A stretch of DNA of 64,000 bases, taken from positions 1,364,001-1,428,000 of the forward strand of contig NZ_CP145605.1 of the NCBI RefSeq assembly GCF_036884255.1, given 5' to 3'. Origin of the DNA: Paenibacillus tundrae (GTDB lineage: Bacteria > Bacillota > Bacilli > Paenibacillales > Paenibacillaceae). A program made the position numbers and the translations under genes. Each line of letters begins with the position of its first letter. The stretch's first letter is position 1. This document shows, piece after piece, positions 17,124 through 27,307 of this stretch. The notes under the pieces are model-generated. The model ran no database searches. It saw nothing but the letters and a program-made list of their open reading frames with translations, and was not told the DNA's origin.

Positions 17124-18539
17124 ATGCAATGGAACGATCTGAGAGAACATAGACAATATCCTGAATTGACGAAGCTGGATGGGGCTCGCGCAGCCTATGA
17201 ACGGGATTATTCGAGACTAATTCACTCACCAACTTTCCGTCGGTTACAAGGCAAATCCCAGGTGTTTGGGGCAGGAACAGGCGACTATTATCGTACTCGT
17301 TTAACTCATTCACTAGAGGTAGCACAGATTGCACGAGAGGCAGCGAGAAGTCTGCTTCGTCGTTTTCCCGAGGTGGATTGGAATCAGGCAGAAAACCCTG
17401 GTCTCATTATCGATTCAGAGGTAGTGGAATGTGCAGCGATTGCGCATGATTTTGGCCATCCGCCGTTTGGGCATAAAGGGGAAGAAGTGTTAGACGGTAT
17501 CCTGGATGATCTCATCAACACCGAGTTGAAGAAGATCATGAAGAAGAGTCGCAGTGCGAAGACACCTAGACCGGAAGCAGAAGTTCGTGCTGAACTGAAG
17601 CGTAAGTATGAACATTTTGAAGGCAATGCGCATAACTTCCGTCTCATCATGTATCTGGAGAAACGGGAAGATATCGACGGTCTTAATCTGTCTGATGCAG
17701 TACTGCTGGGGATTAATAAATACCCTTATCCGGGGACAGAGAGCAAGAAGGGCATGTACCACCACGAGTGGCAGTATATTCGCGAGATCCGTGATCGTTG
17801 GAGCATTCCGGCGGGCAAGAAGACGCTTGAAGCGCAGCTGATGGATCTGTGTGACGATATTGCCTACTCCGCGCATGATCTAGAGGATGGCATCAAAGCA
17901 GGCAAAATTGAAGTGCATGAGCATTTCCTGCAAGACCCTCATATCAATCGACTTATCGTAGATAAAATTACGACGCTTGAGGATCTGTTCTGGAACGGTT
18001 GGACACATGAAGCTATTGGGCAAAAGGTAGAAGAGGTACTTGCTTCATTTCTGCGTGTATGGAATGAGAAAATGCCATTCTGTGAGCATGATTACTCACG
18101 GACTCGCCGTGAGGTCAAGGCGTACTGGGTAAGTTTGTTTGTAGGCAGTCTAGGCGTAATTGACGACGGGAACTGGAAGAAGGTTACGTTTGTTCGAGAA
18201 GGCAAGGAAGATCTCGATATGCTGCGCACGGTGAGTGTGCTGAAAAGCTTCGCTTGGGTGACCATGATTCGTGACCTGCGTGTGCAACGGCTGCAAAAGC
18301 GTAGTGAATGGATGATTAAACGCCTATGGGATGCATTCCTAGATCCAGAGACATCCAAGTCGATCATCCCGTCGGACTGGCTGCAACGGTATGAGAAGGA
18401 TCAGGCGAAGTCGAATCCGATCTGGACGTGGGAGCATATGGTGATTGATTATATTGCTGGTATGACGGATGCTTTTGCCGAGAAAATCTATAACGAACTG
18501 TATGGCTTAAAGGTTGGCTCCATTTACGATCTCGACTAG
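17124..18539 (+). CDS. dgt: Deoxyguanosinetriphosphate triphosphohydrolase (dGTPase)
   Basis: A 471-aa HD-domain enzyme that converts dGTP to deoxyguanosine and triphosphate. The N-terminal signature RDYSRLIHSPTFRRLQGKSQVF, the arginine/histidine pair in TRLTHSLEVAQIAR and the metal-binding motif AAIAHDFGHPPFGHKGEEVLD are all present, followed by DDIAYSAHDLEDG. ATG 17124 has AGGAGTGAT about 5 nt upstream, so the open-frame start at 17040 is rejected. A luciferase-like monooxygenase gene follows by 40 nt and may be co-transcribed. Confidence 0.93.
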   Translation: MQWNDLREHRQYPELTKLDGARAAYERDYSRLIHSPTFRRLQGKSQVFGAGTGDYYRTRLTHSLEVAQIAREAARSLLRRFPEVDWNQAENPGLIIDSEVVECAAIAHDFGHPPFGHKGEEVLDGILDDLINTELKKIMKKSRSAKTPRPEAEVRAELKRKYEHFEGNAHNFRLIMYLEKREDIDGLNLSDAVLLGINKYPYPGTESKKGMYHHEWQYIREIRDRWSIPAGKKTLEAQLMDLCDDIAYSAHDLEDGIKAGKIEVHEHFLQDPHINRLIVDKITTLEDLFWNGWTHEAIGQKVEEVLASFLRVWNEKMPFCEHDYSRTRREVKAYWVSLFVGSLGVIDDGNWKKVTFVREGKEDLDMLRTVSVLKSFAWVTMIRDLRVQRLQKRSEWMIKRLWDAFLDPETSKSIIPSDWLQRYEKDQAKSNPIWTWEHMVIDYIAGMTDAFAEKIYNELYGLKVGSIYDLD

Positions 18540-18579
18540 AGATACAGGTTGTTCCATAAAAGTATACAAGGACAGGGAG

Positions 18580-19584
18580 ATGAGACGCTTGGATATTCGG
18601 ACAAATCCTCCAACCCATCTGGGCGTGCTTGACTTAGTTCCAAGGCTTGGCGGCGTGTCAGCAGAGCAGGCATTACAGCAAGCGGTAACGCTCGCTCAAC
18701 ATGCCGAAGAATGGGGATATTTACGATACTGGACATCAGAACATCATGATATGGAAGAACTCGCTTCGGCATCTCCAGAGGTGCTTCTTGCTCATATCGG
18801 AGCGAGAACCTCCTCGATTCGGCTAGGATCGGGTGCAGTGCTTCTGCCGCATTACAGCGCACTTAAGGTAGCTGAATCGTTCCGCTTACTTGCATCACTC
18901 TATCCTGGGCGGATTGAGTTGGGTCTGGGAAGGGCGCCTGGTGGTGGGCCTCATGCTACGATGGCGCTGAGTGGTAACTATCTACAGCATGTATCCAAAC
19001 TGCCTGATAAGCTGGAAGCACTCACTGCACTCCTTGAGGATCGGTACACCTATGAGGAGCATGAGGTACAAGCACGACCTATTCCAGAACATCCATTATC
19101 GGTATGGATGCTCGGCACGAATGTGAAGAGTGCTGAGTTTGCTGCCCGTTTTGGTATGGGATATGTATTTGGCCAATTTATGAGTGAGGCAGATGGAACG
19201 GAGGCTGTGCGGCGATACCGGGAAGGTTTTGTTCCTAGTGCGCATCGAACCGAGCCGGAAGTGATGGTGGCTTTGAGTGTGCTATGTGCGGAGGATGAGG
19301 AGCAAGCGCTAAGCTGGAGTCGTCAGATGGAAGAGCGGCGCAGAGCGAGAACGACTGGTGATCCTTCACAGAGTAACGGTGATGAGAATACTTCTAATGC
19401 AGATGGGGAGCCATCGGATCGGCATATTGCCGGAACCCCCGAGCAGGTGTGGAAGCAGATGGATCAAGTCGGCGCACGGTTGCGTACGAATCAATTGCTA
19501 ATCGTGACGGCAGGCCCTGATTATGAGCGAAGACTTGAATCTTACAAACTTCTCGCCGAATATCAGAGAAGGCTCAACCTATAG
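18580..19584 (+). CDS. Luciferase-like monooxygenase, group 1 family
   Basis: A 334-aa flavin-dependent oxidoreductase of the bacterial luciferase superfamily. The pattern LGVLDLVPRLGG, RYWTSEHHDMEELASASPEVLLAHIGARTSSIRLGSGAVLLPHYSALKVAESF and RIELGLGRAPGG is typical of the group 1 luciferase family oxidoreductases; the protein should bind FMN in a TIM barrel. The substrate is unknown. A low-complexity acidic insertion (about residues 265-290, SNGDENTSNADGEPSD) interrupts the C-terminal part. Start ATG 18580 has AAGGA 7 nt upstream; TTG 18589 is possible. Confidence 0.85.
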   Translation: MRRLDIRTNPPTHLGVLDLVPRLGGVSAEQALQQAVTLAQHAEEWGYLRYWTSEHHDMEELASASPEVLLAHIGARTSSIRLGSGAVLLPHYSALKVAESFRLLASLYPGRIELGLGRAPGGGPHATMALSGNYLQHVSKLPDKLEALTALLEDRYTYEEHEVQARPIPEHPLSVWMLGTNVKSAEFAARFGMGYVFGQFMSEADGTEAVRRYREGFVPSAHRTEPEVMVALSVLCAEDEEQALSWSRQMEERRRARTTGDPSQSNGDENTSNADGEPSDRHIAGTPEQVWKQMDQVGARLRTNQLLIVTAGPDYERRLESYKLLAEYQRRLNL

Positions 19585-19684
19585 GGAGTCAGGGAAAGCT
19601 GGCACAGTAAGGCTAAAACAGCCTTGGGATATAGCGTGATTTAAAATGCTTATACACTATTTTGTCTTACAATAGATAGGAAGA

Positions 19685-19722
19685 GCTGCAGTTCACGAAT
19701 GTTGGTGTGCTGCAGTTTTTTT
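19685..19722 (+). terminator. Terminator after the monooxygenase gene
   Basis: GCTGCAG and CTGCAGT flank a loop with a small CAC/GTG stem and are followed by seven T. Confidence 0.75.
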
Positions 19723-20002
19723 ATGATTTTATAGGTAGAAAGGTTTGGGAATTAGGCTTATACTTCATGAAGATGAAAATATGTCACAGATCCTATGCGG
19801 CATTCACAAGATTTTACAAAACAAAGTATCTTAATAACAAAAGAATGTTATAATACTTTACGTCTGTTTTGTCACAGATATAATATAGAAAAGGATATTT
19901 TGCAAGATGCCAAAAGAAGGTTGATTAGCAGACAAAAGTCCTAAAAATCCATTATTTTGAACAAGCACTAATAAGCCAAATCCGGCATGAGGGGGAAATC
20001 GT
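19723..20002. other. AT-rich upstream region of the chemotaxis receptor gene
   Basis: No gene is seen. TATAAT (19849-19854) is a possible -10 element but no convincing -35 lies 17 nt ahead, and I do not find a clear sigma-D motility promoter. Confidence 0.35.
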
Positions 20003-21715
20003 ATGTTCAGCAGATTCAAGATCAAGAGTATTGGTCTGCGTATCAGCATCGCGTTCTATCTGTTAATCCTCTGTTTAATTCTTCTGAGCGTGACCATTAT
20101 CACTCGAATGAATTCGATGGAAGCCAACACAAACGAAATAACGGGTAACTGGATGCCCTCCATTCAGCAGATTAATCGAATCAATTATACGACAGAGCAT
20201 ATTTTATCGCTGAGCTACCGTCATTTCGATGCACAAGCAGCAGACAAGACGGGGCTAGCGGAAGAGCGTACTCAGTATATTCGTGAAACGGCTCAGGCTA
20301 TAAAGATATATGATCAGCAGCAAAAAGCTCCAGAGGAGAAGGAACATTGGGATGCCTTCAAATCCAAGTGGGAAGCTTACCTCAAAATCAATACCCAATC
20401 TATCAAGCTCAGCGATGAAGGGCAAGAGCAGCTCGCGAAGGAAGTATCGGAGAAGGGTGCCGATTCGTTTGATGCTATGCAGGTTGATCTTGATTACTTG
20501 GTGGAATACAACCAAAATCAATCTGACTTATCTGCGGCTCAAACTATTCGTTCCGTGCAGGATGGTCGTATGATTATCATTATTGGTGTTCTGATCATGA
20601 TCGTGATTACAGTGATCACCATTCCGATTATCCGTTCCCAGGTCGTTAAACCGCTGCTTCGCGTGATTAGTGCCGTGAAGTTGATTGCCGAAGGGCAATT
20701 GAATGTTCAGGACATACATACGAAACATCAGGATGAAGTCGGCGTTCTGGCTAAGGCAGTCAATGACATGAAAGGTAACCTGACTTCAATGGTGCTGAAT
20801 GTAAGACGTGTTGCAGAGGCGGTGAACCGTCAGAGCAGTGAACTAGCGATTTCCTCGGAAGAGGTTAAGATCGGTAGTAGTCAAATTGCACTCACCATGG
20901 AAGAGTCAGCGAAGGCGGCTGAGAGTCAAGCGGAAACGGCAGTACAGTCTGCACGTACGGTTGAGGAATTGAATGAGCACATTCAGCAGCACACAGAACA
21001 AGGGAAACAGCTGCGTATCATGTCGGATCTTGTGTTAGAACAAGGACTGAATGGACGCAAGGCGATGGAACAGTCAGTTCAACAAATGAAGCAAATCGCA
21101 AGTTCTGTCTCGATCTCAATGGATAAAATGGAACAGTTGGATCGCAAGAATGAGGATATCACGAAGCTCGTACAAGTGATCCATGATATCGCACGTCAGA
21201 CGAACTTGCTTGCATTGAATGCCTCGATAGAGGCAGCCCGTGCTGGAGAGAGTGGCAGAGGATTTGCGGTCGTAGCCGCTGAGGTTCGCAAATTATCAGA
21301 GGCTGTACAGACGTCGGTAGAAGAGATTACAACGATTACCCAAGATATTCAGCAGGACTCCCAAGGGGTTGTCTCTGAATTGAGGACTGGCGTTCAAGAG
21401 ACTGAACGTGGACAGGAGCAAGTCCTGCAAACGGGAAGTGTGTTTAAGAATATCAATGAGTCGGTTGAGGGCATGGTTCAGGTAATTGGTACGATGACGG
21501 ATGGGCTTGAAGGCATGCAGGAAGCAAGTGGACGCATGAATGACTTCAGTCAACAGATCTCGGCTGTATCGGAACAATCTGCGGCGAGTGTCGAGGAAGT
21601 ATCGGCATCAGCAGAAGAGCAAGTTAGCTCGATGGAAACGATTAGTGGCAGCATTCAGAATCTGAAGGAGTTGTCCGATGACCTGCTTACTTCCATTGAG
21701 AAATTAAAAATATAG
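20003..21715 (+). CDS. Methyl-accepting chemotaxis protein
   Basis: A 570-aa membrane receptor. Membrane spans lie at about residues 10-33 and 190-212, enclosing a roughly 155-residue extracellular four-helix sensor domain. A HAMP linker follows ([25 protein letters not shown]), then a long cytoplasmic signalling coil with the highly conserved hairpin tip [38 protein letters not shown] that binds CheA and CheW. The ligand cannot be predicted. Start ATG 20003 has GAGGGGGAAAT ahead. It is monocistronic, far from other chemotaxis genes. Confidence 0.95.
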   Translation: MFSRFKIKSIGLRISIAFYLLILCLILLSVTIITRMNSMEANTNEITGNWMPSIQQINRINYTTEHILSLSYRHFDAQAADKTGLAEERTQYIRETAQAIKIYDQQQKAPEEKEHWDAFKSKWEAYLKINTQSIKLSDEGQEQLAKEVSEKGADSFDAMQVDLDYLVEYNQNQSDLSAAQTIRSVQDGRMIIIIGVLIMIVITVITIPIIRSQVVKPLLRVISAVKLIAEGQLNVQDIHTKHQDEVGVLAKAVNDMKGNLTSMVLNVRRVAEAVNRQSSELAISSEEVKIGSSQIALTMEESAKAAESQAETAVQSARTVEELNEHIQQHTEQGKQLRIMSDLVLEQGLNGRKAMEQSVQQMKQIASSVSISMDKMEQLDRKNEDITKLVQVIHDIARQTNLLALNASIEAARAGESGRGFAVVAAEVRKLSEAVQTSVEEITTITQDIQQDSQGVVSELRTGVQETERGQEQVLQTGSVFKNINESVEGMVQVIGTMTDGLEGMQEASGRMNDFSQQISAVSEQSAASVEEVSASAEEQVSSMETISGSIQNLKELSDDLLTSIEKLKI

Positions 21716-21781
21716 ACCTTCTTCTAGGTATGAATAAGTGGGATTGTTGAACTTGCATTTATAATAGAAGAAACATGAAGG

Positions 21782-22768
21782 ATGGCTGCTGTTTTGAACG
21801 AATCCAATTGTAAATTTTCCGCAAAAGGAAGTTATCTGTACACCTTTGCTTGCCACGAGAATGAACGTGAGTTATGTATGCTTGAACTGGAAGTTCTGCT
21901 GCGTCACGCTTCAGAAATTCATTCGATCTCTGGGGCATATGTCAGATCGGATATCGACATTCCACCTGGAAGAAGTCCGTTTATTCGCGGCAGGTTAGAA
22001 GTGAGTGCTGAGGCAGACTCGATCAGCGAGCTACTGCCATTTGCTTCAGCGATCCAGCTAATGCCGGAGGAGACGTTCAAGGTCGTTTGTCTGAAAGAAG
22101 GAGACGACACGCCAGACTACGAATCTGCTCGCAAGCTGGAGAGACAAGTCGGGATGTGCATTCAGGGTAAAGCGCAGATGAAGGAACCGAAAGTGACTTT
22201 CGGCCTAATCCATGCTGGTGGAAAATGGATCTTGGGGCGGTGGACAGAAGCAGATCGTTCTTGGCAGAATCGCCGCAACAAGCCGCAAAATTATTCAACT
22301 GGATTCGGTGTAACTCTGGCTAGATCACTTGTAAATATTGCGGTTCCAGAGATTCAGGGTCATCGATTGCTTGATCCATGCTGCGGAATGGGAACAGTAG
22401 TTATTGAGGCGATGTCCATGGGGATTGAGACTAGAGGCAATGATCTGAATCCTCTCGCAGTGCAAGGTGCACGTGTTAATCTTCCGGCTTACGGATATGA
22501 CGCGGCATGTATAACTTTAGGTGACATGAATGATTTGCAAGGTACTTATGATGCAGCCATTTTGGACATGCCCTATAATCTATGCTCTGTTCTTCCAGAT
22601 GATGAGCAACGAGCGATGCTCACAAGTCTACGGCGATTGACTGGAATAGCAGTAGTTGTCTCTACCGAATGGGTGGAGAACCACTTATTATCTGCAGGCT
22701 GGAAGGTGACACACTACTGCAAGGTGAGTAAAGGTACGTTTGTACGACATATCTGGTTATGCATATAG
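21782..22768 (+). CDS. Putative RNA methyltransferase, TRM11/THUMP-type (UPF0020)
   Basis: A 328-aa SAM-dependent methyltransferase. The N-terminal half begins with SYLYTFACHENERELCMLELE, typical of bacterial TRM11-like proteins, and the C-terminal half has the SAM site LLDPCCGMGTVVIEAMSMGIETRGNDLNPLAV and the catalytic motif DMPYN, a variant of the N/D-P-P-Y motif of amino-methyltransferases. The likely target is a guanosine of tRNA, inferred from the family only. ATG 21782 is the first start in frame but its ribosome binding site is too close; TTG 21794 is an alternative. It follows the chemotaxis receptor by 66 nt. Confidence 0.8.
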   Translation: MAAVLNESNCKFSAKGSYLYTFACHENERELCMLELEVLLRHASEIHSISGAYVRSDIDIPPGRSPFIRGRLEVSAEADSISELLPFASAIQLMPEETFKVVCLKEGDDTPDYESARKLERQVGMCIQGKAQMKEPKVTFGLIHAGGKWILGRWTEADRSWQNRRNKPQNYSTGFGVTLARSLVNIAVPEIQGHRLLDPCCGMGTVVIEAMSMGIETRGNDLNPLAVQGARVNLPAYGYDAACITLGDMNDLQGTYDAAILDMPYNLCSVLPDDEQRAMLTSLRRLTGIAVVVSTEWVENHLLSAGWKVTHYCKVSKGTFVRHIWLCI

Positions 22769-22853
22769 GCTCGTGTGCAACTGGAAACTATTTCAGTTGC
22801 TGATACTAAATTTCTTTAAAGATAATGTAAAATAAAGTAAAATGATAGAAAAT

Positions 22854-22901
22854 GAAAACCTCCAATCCTGGAAAAGTATGTATTCCGGAGAGGAGGTTTT
22901 C
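22854..22901. terminator. Bidirectional terminator between convergent genes
   Basis: GAAAACCTCC and GGAGGTTTTC enclose a second stem (CCTGGAA/TTCCGGA). A- and T-runs on both sides allow use by the methyltransferase gene and the convergent dehydrogenase gene. Confidence 0.85.
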
Positions 22902-22940
22902 TGTTATTTGTACAATTATGCATAGAAATGATTGGATGAT

Positions 22941-23897
22941 TTAGTACTGATGATCATAATCTACCGGATTACGAGGGAGTGATTTGCCGGCAAGGTAGGC
23001 CTCTAAATTTTCTAGGAAAATATCGAGTGCGCGATCCTTATATGCTTCTGTGCTCCCTGCAATATGCGGTGTAATTAATACATTGTCCATCCCCCACAGA
23101 GGGTGCTCTGAAGGGAGAGGTTCCTCTTCAAATACATCCAGACCGGCAAAGGCGAGGTGTCCGCTATTTAGAGCATCTAGAAGCGCATCGGTTTTCACAC
23201 TAGGGCCTCGTCCCACATTAATGAAGCAGGCACCTGGTTTAAACTGTGCGAAGGCGGCCTCGTCATAGAGATGCTTCGTCTCATCCGTTAGTGGCAGGAT
23301 GTTAATGACATAGTCACCTTGCCCTAAGGCTTCGTGTAAACCGGACATGTCATACATACGATCAACATTAGGGACATCTTTACCGGAGCGACGCACACCA
23401 ATGACGTTCATGCCTAGCGCTTTGAGAATTCGAGCTGTTTCACTGCCGATCTCTCCTACGCCAGCGATGACAGCTGTTTTTCCGTGTAATTCAGGCAGAG
23501 GCTGATCAGGTGCTTTCCATTCACGTTGCTGTTGGTGTAGCATCGCTTGTCTCAACCAACGGCTGTGAGATAACATCATGCCCAAAATAATTTCTGTAAT
23601 TGGAATAGAGTGAACTCCATTTGCACTGGTTACTTGAATTTGCTGTTGTTCCAGATCAGAGAATGGCAGGTTATCGACACCGGCAGACCAGACCTGAATC
23701 CACTTCAAGGAGCCTTGCTTCTTGAGTACATGTTCTGTAATGAGAGGAGACCAGCCAAGAATGATTTCAGCTTCTTGTAGCTCTGCACTGTTCATGTCTT
23801 TGGCTTTGCCAACATTCAAGGTATAACCAGGTGCAGCGTCCAAAATTCGTTGTTGCTGTTCCTCTGACAGTGCTGGAAAACATACAATTTTACCCAT
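22941..23897 (-). CDS. D-2-hydroxyacid dehydrogenase, NAD(P)-dependent
   Basis: A 318-aa oxidoreductase interconverting 2-oxoacids and D-2-hydroxyacids. The Rossmann motif is VIAGVGEIGSETARILKALGMNVIGVRRS (about residues 141-169); an arginine follows in FINVGRGPSVKTDALLDAL, a glutamate in GLDVFEEEPLP, and the catalytic histidine in LITPHIAGST. The class resembles GhrA/YcdW-type enzymes; the exact substrate (glyoxylate, hydroxypyruvate or other) is not readable. A substituted residue after the Rossmann strand (GVRRS) suggests NADPH preference. It stands alone. Confidence 0.9.
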   Translation of the reverse strand: MGKIVCFPALSEEQQQRILDAAPGYTLNVGKAKDMNSAELQEAEIILGWSPLITEHVLKKQGSLKWIQVWSAGVDNLPFSDLEQQQIQVTSANGVHSIPITEIILGMMLSHSRWLRQAMLHQQQREWKAPDQPLPELHGKTAVIAGVGEIGSETARILKALGMNVIGVRRSGKDVPNVDRMYDMSGLHEALGQGDYVINILPLTDETKHLYDEAAFAQFKPGACFINVGRGPSVKTDALLDALNSGHLAFAGLDVFEEEPLPSEHPLWGMDNVLITPHIAGSTEAYKDRALDIFLENLEAYLAGKSLPRNPVDYDHQY

Positions 23898-24120
23898 GAT
23901 ATGTAGCCTCCTAAGTTTTATTCACTTGTAATATCAAGTGTAGCAGATTTGAAGTTGATGTGCAGAAAGAGCAAGTGGGTAGGTGGCTACCTCTAAGGCA
24001 TTCTGGCATCGAATACGTCAGTGCAACATTTTTTGGTTGGATATATATATTTATTTACCCAACTTGAAACAATAGGTATGACTGTGAAATAATAAAACGA
24101 ACTTTAGAGGGGTGTATCCG

Positions 24121-24741
24121 ATGAACTATCGTAACCATAATGATTCGCATGTTAATCATCATTCGCAACAAGAAAGGCTGTTTACAGCCATTCGCCTTCC
24201 TGATCCCATTCAGGAAACGCTGCAAATGGATGCAAGGCTTGCGCAGAGCAAACTCGATTTTCGCAAGTGGACTCATCACAAAGATTATCATATCACTTTG
24301 CAATTTCTGGGAGATACGCTTGTAAGTAACATGGGTCATCTTCGGAAGGCACTTCGTGAAGTCAGTGCAGAAGTTCAATCCTTTTCGTTGCAAATTACCG
24401 ATTGGGGTACATTCGGACTGGAGCAGACACCAAAAGTGCTGTGGAAAGGTGTTAGCGGAGAAATGGATCGTTTGAATCTGTTGCAGAAGCGAATTGTAGA
24501 AGCGACATCCGAGCTGGGATATAAAGCTGAGTTAAGACCCTATCGACCTCATATTACAATCGCTAGAAAGTTCCTGGGAGTTGTCCCTGGAAATGAAAAT
24601 AAAGGAATTATTGAGGTGCTTCCAGAACATTCTACTGGAACACTTTCATGGAATGTGGAGGATTTCGTACTTTATGTGACGAGGCTTGGACGTAGCCCGA
24701 TGTATGAGATTGTGGAGACGTTTTCTTTTTCCGGAAAATGA
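24121..24741 (+). CDS. thpR: RNA 2',3'-cyclic phosphodiesterase (LigT/ThpR)
   Basis: A 206-aa member of the 2H phosphoesterase superfamily. Both catalytic H-x-T/S-x motifs are visible, HITLQFLGD and HITIARKF, about 90 residues apart, and the N-terminal LFTAIRLPDPIQETLQ pattern is typical. It opens 2',3'-cyclic phosphates at RNA ends and can ligate tRNA halves in vitro. ATG 24121 has AGAGGGG 7 nt upstream; GTG 24112 is in frame but overlaps that site. It is monocistronic. Confidence 0.9.
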   Translation: MNYRNHNDSHVNHHSQQERLFTAIRLPDPIQETLQMDARLAQSKLDFRKWTHHKDYHITLQFLGDTLVSNMGHLRKALREVSAEVQSFSLQITDWGTFGLEQTPKVLWKGVSGEMDRLNLLQKRIVEATSELGYKAELRPYRPHITIARKFLGVVPGNENKGIIEVLPEHSTGTLSWNVEDFVLYVTRLGRSPMYEIVETFSFSGK

Positions 24742-24866
24742 TTTATATCCCATATAATCACATTGACATTACGTTGTTCCCTATGTAATATTAGCCATCG
24801 TTATTCAAATTCTTTTTTTTGGGTTACTTAGATTAGGGAATTGTTGCGACTAGGAGGAATCTTCGA

Positions 24867-25724
24867 ATGGATATTATAAGCAAGAATCGTTGGGTAGCAC
24901 CGATGTTATCTGTGCTGCTTGTGTGTATAGTGGGGGTTAATGTAGTCCAGGCGACTGGGAAGTGGAATGAGGATGGCGATAGTAAGCAGATGACTGAGCT
25001 CGCAGCGTCTGTGAATAATGGGGCAGTTTCTTCAAACGAGGATAGGCGAATGCTGCAAGACGGGACAAGTCTGTCTAAAGATACGTCTGCTTCGAATGCA
25101 GACTGGATTAATACGCTTCCGGCCAAAAATTGGCTTGTTTCTGCTCAGGAAGAGCAAGAGCTAGCAGAGGCTAGAGCCAAAAATAAGGCAAGAGCAGCGG
25201 CGGCAGCTCAAGCTAAGAAAGAAGCAGCAGTAAAATTGGCGAAGATCGAGAAAGCCAAAGCAGCAGCTGCACTTACAACTCCCCCCAAAAAACTTTACTT
25301 TACGCGGACCAAACTTCTGAACCAGGCGGACTCGAAGCTCGCTACCTGGTCATACAGTGTGTCTGATAAAGATGTGCTTCTGCTGCAAAAAATCGTCATG
25401 GCAGAGGCGGAAGGTGAACCGTACGAAGGCAAAGTGGCAGTTGCCAATGTTGTCTTAAACCGGCTGCGGTCAGCCAATTTTCCCGACTCCATTTATAAAG
25501 TGATTTATCAGAAATCTCAGTTTAGTCCTGTAGCTAACGGACGTTTAAAACGCGTTGTTCCGAATGAGGACAGCATTAAGGCCGTGAATGCAGCATTGAA
25601 CGGGAAGAAGGAAGTAGCCGATGATACGTATTATTTCTTATCATTGACGCTTGCGGATGATCTGACAGTGGCTCGTTCACAGAAAAAGGTAAAAACAATC
25701 GGTCATCATACATTTTACAAGTAA
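24867..25724 (+). CDS. Cell wall hydrolase, SleB/CwlJ family
   Basis: A 285-aa exported hydrolase. Residues 10-30 form a signal peptide or membrane anchor, followed by a Lys/Ala-rich charged helix (about residues 90-140) that works as a spacer, and a C-terminal SleB domain (about residues 165-285) starting DVLLLQKIVMAEAEGEPYEGKVAVANVVLNRL, with the catalytic glutamate in AEAEGE. The family cleaves spore cortex peptidoglycan during germination; outside sporulation similar proteins remodel the cell wall. No adjacent ypeB is seen, so this is not a standard sleB-ypeB pair. Start ATG 24867 has AGGAGGAAT upstream. Confidence 0.88.
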   Translation: MDIISKNRWVAPMLSVLLVCIVGVNVVQATGKWNEDGDSKQMTELAASVNNGAVSSNEDRRMLQDGTSLSKDTSASNADWINTLPAKNWLVSAQEEQELAEARAKNKARAAAAAQAKKEAAVKLAKIEKAKAAAALTTPPKKLYFTRTKLLNQADSKLATWSYSVSDKDVLLLQKIVMAEAEGEPYEGKVAVANVVLNRLRSANFPDSIYKVIYQKSQFSPVANGRLKRVVPNEDSIKAVNAALNGKKEVADDTYYFLSLTLADDLTVARSQKKVKTIGHHTFYK

Positions 25725-25937
25725 AACAAGCTGGATGTGTTAAGAAATCAAAGGTCGGTTCAAAAGGGTGCTAATCGTCCCGAAAATTCTGCAAACAGGC
25801 AGGCTAGTTAACTATGTGAGCTTCACTGGTGACCCAAAATAGCCGGATTGTCCTGGTTTATTTCGTGGTTTTCGAAAGATCATTACTTTTAAATTACCCT
25901 TTTATATGGAAAATCATACGATAAAATTATCGAAATA
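25725..25937. other. Intergenic region with no gene seen
   Basis: AT-rich sequence between the SleB-like gene and the bidirectional terminator; nothing recognisable. Confidence 0.4.
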
Positions 25938-25976
25938 AAAAAGGTTCCTTCCAACTTGTGGAGGGAACCTTTTTTT
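25938..25976. terminator. Bidirectional terminator
   Basis: AAAAAAGGTTCC and GGAACCTTTTTTT flank the pair CTTCC/GGAGG, with A-run and T-run on either side. It can serve the SleB-like gene and the convergent glycosyltransferase gene. Confidence 0.85.
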
Positions 25977-26086
25977 GCATGGTGTAATTCGATAGAAATA
26001 GACTAGATGAGGTGAAATGAGATCATATAACTCGTCTTATCCTCAGTACGACCCTCATAGAACGAATCTAAAGGGGTCTAGAGGGC

Positions 26087-27307
26087 TTAGAATGGTATTC
26101 TAGTACCTGACAGCGGCGTGGCAGTAATTCCTGCTGTAAAACGCTCCTTAGGAGCGTTTGTAAGTTCCGTAGTCGTCGGAAATAATAAGTCATGAACAGC
26201 TTGTGCGCAGCATGTAGGATCGTAAGTCGATTTTGGCTTGGTGAGTTTAGCCGTATTAGGCTGTTCCTCGGCCGATGTCTGAGCAGAATGTGGATCACAT
26301 AATTCGCCAAATCGTTTCGAAATGACCTCTGCTGAATGAATGACCTGCCCATATCCGGCTTGTACGAAATACTCACAATTTTCTTCCTCTTGCCCCGGAA
26401 GCGGAGGAACAAACAGCATAGGCAATCCTTTCGCCAGTGCCTCCGTACATGTCATGCCACCAGGCTTCGTGATTAGCACATCGGATACATCCATCAGCTT
26501 GCTGACTTCACGGGTATATCCATAGATCCGAATGTTCGGATGCTGGAAGCAAGGCATTTCTTTCATTTTGGCTATCATCTTTTCATTGCTCCCGAGACAG
26601 AAGAGAAGCTGCACACGGTCTGCCCAAGAAGTTAATGCCTTCATATGTTCCTCGTCAAAAGAAAGTCCCCAGCCTCCACCCATCAGCAGAGCTGTAGGCA
26701 TATCCTTAAGGCCAGACTCCTGTCTTAACGTGGCTTTATCTCCTGCCTCCCAGAAGTCGGGATGCACTGGAATGCCCGTAATTTGAATACGAGATGGTTC
26801 GACCCCTCTAATCTCTAGCAATGCTTTTACCTGTGGGGTAGAGACCAGATATTTGTTCACCTCTGGATTAATCCACGTTCCATGGACATCGTAATCGGTA
26901 ACGACGGTATATAAAGGAACATCAAGTCCTTGGCGCTTAAGCCTAGAAATGACCGCATTCGGAAATGGGTGGGTACAGATTACGGCATCTGGCTTCAATT
27001 GAGCTACGACCTGCGCCGTTTGCGTATAGAAAATACGGTGTAGCGCTAATTTTGTAAAACCGTTCAGTGATTTGTTATATTGCGTGCGGTATAACAAACT
27101 GACAAGTTTGGGCTGCACAGACAAGGTTTTGCGGTATGCAGAGAAAATTAACGGGGCTACCGTTGGATTCAAAAATTTACCGAGCTCAATCACTCGACTA
27201 TGGATATGCGGGCTTACTTTCTTAATTCCGCTTGCCAGTGCATGGGCGGCTTGGGTGTGACCGGTGCCGAAACCTTCGGATAATAAGAGCACTCTTGGTT
27301 TTCGCAT
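26087..27307 (-). CDS. Glycosyltransferase, MGDG synthase/UgtP-like
   Basis: A 406-aa GT28-type enzyme. The N-terminal domain begins VLLLSEGFGTGHTQAAHALASGI, the MGDG-synthase N-domain signature, and the C-terminal donor-binding part has LLMGGGWGLSFD, YGYTREVSKLMDVSDVLITKPGGMTCTEALAKGLPMLF and PGQEEENCEYF. Such enzymes transfer glucose or galactose to diacylglycerol at the inner membrane face, supplying glycolipids and the lipoteichoic acid anchor. An extra 50-residue tail follows the catalytic core. The chosen start is the ATG with GGTGA 4 nt upstream; the open frame extends 18 nt further. UDP-glucose could come from the galU gene at 40.4 kb. Confidence 0.85.
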   Translation of the reverse strand: MRKPRVLLLSEGFGTGHTQAAHALASGIKKVSPHIHSRVIELGKFLNPTVAPLIFSAYRKTLSVQPKLVSLLYRTQYNKSLNGFTKLALHRIFYTQTAQVVAQLKPDAVICTHPFPNAVISRLKRQGLDVPLYTVVTDYDVHGTWINPEVNKYLVSTPQVKALLEIRGVEPSRIQITGIPVHPDFWEAGDKATLRQESGLKDMPTALLMGGGWGLSFDEEHMKALTSWADRVQLLFCLGSNEKMIAKMKEMPCFQHPNIRIYGYTREVSKLMDVSDVLITKPGGMTCTEALAKGLPMLFVPPLPGQEEENCEYFVQAGYGQVIHSAEVISKRFGELCDPHSAQTSAEEQPNTAKLTKPKSTYDPTCCAQAVHDLLFPTTTELTNAPKERFTAGITATPLSGTRIPF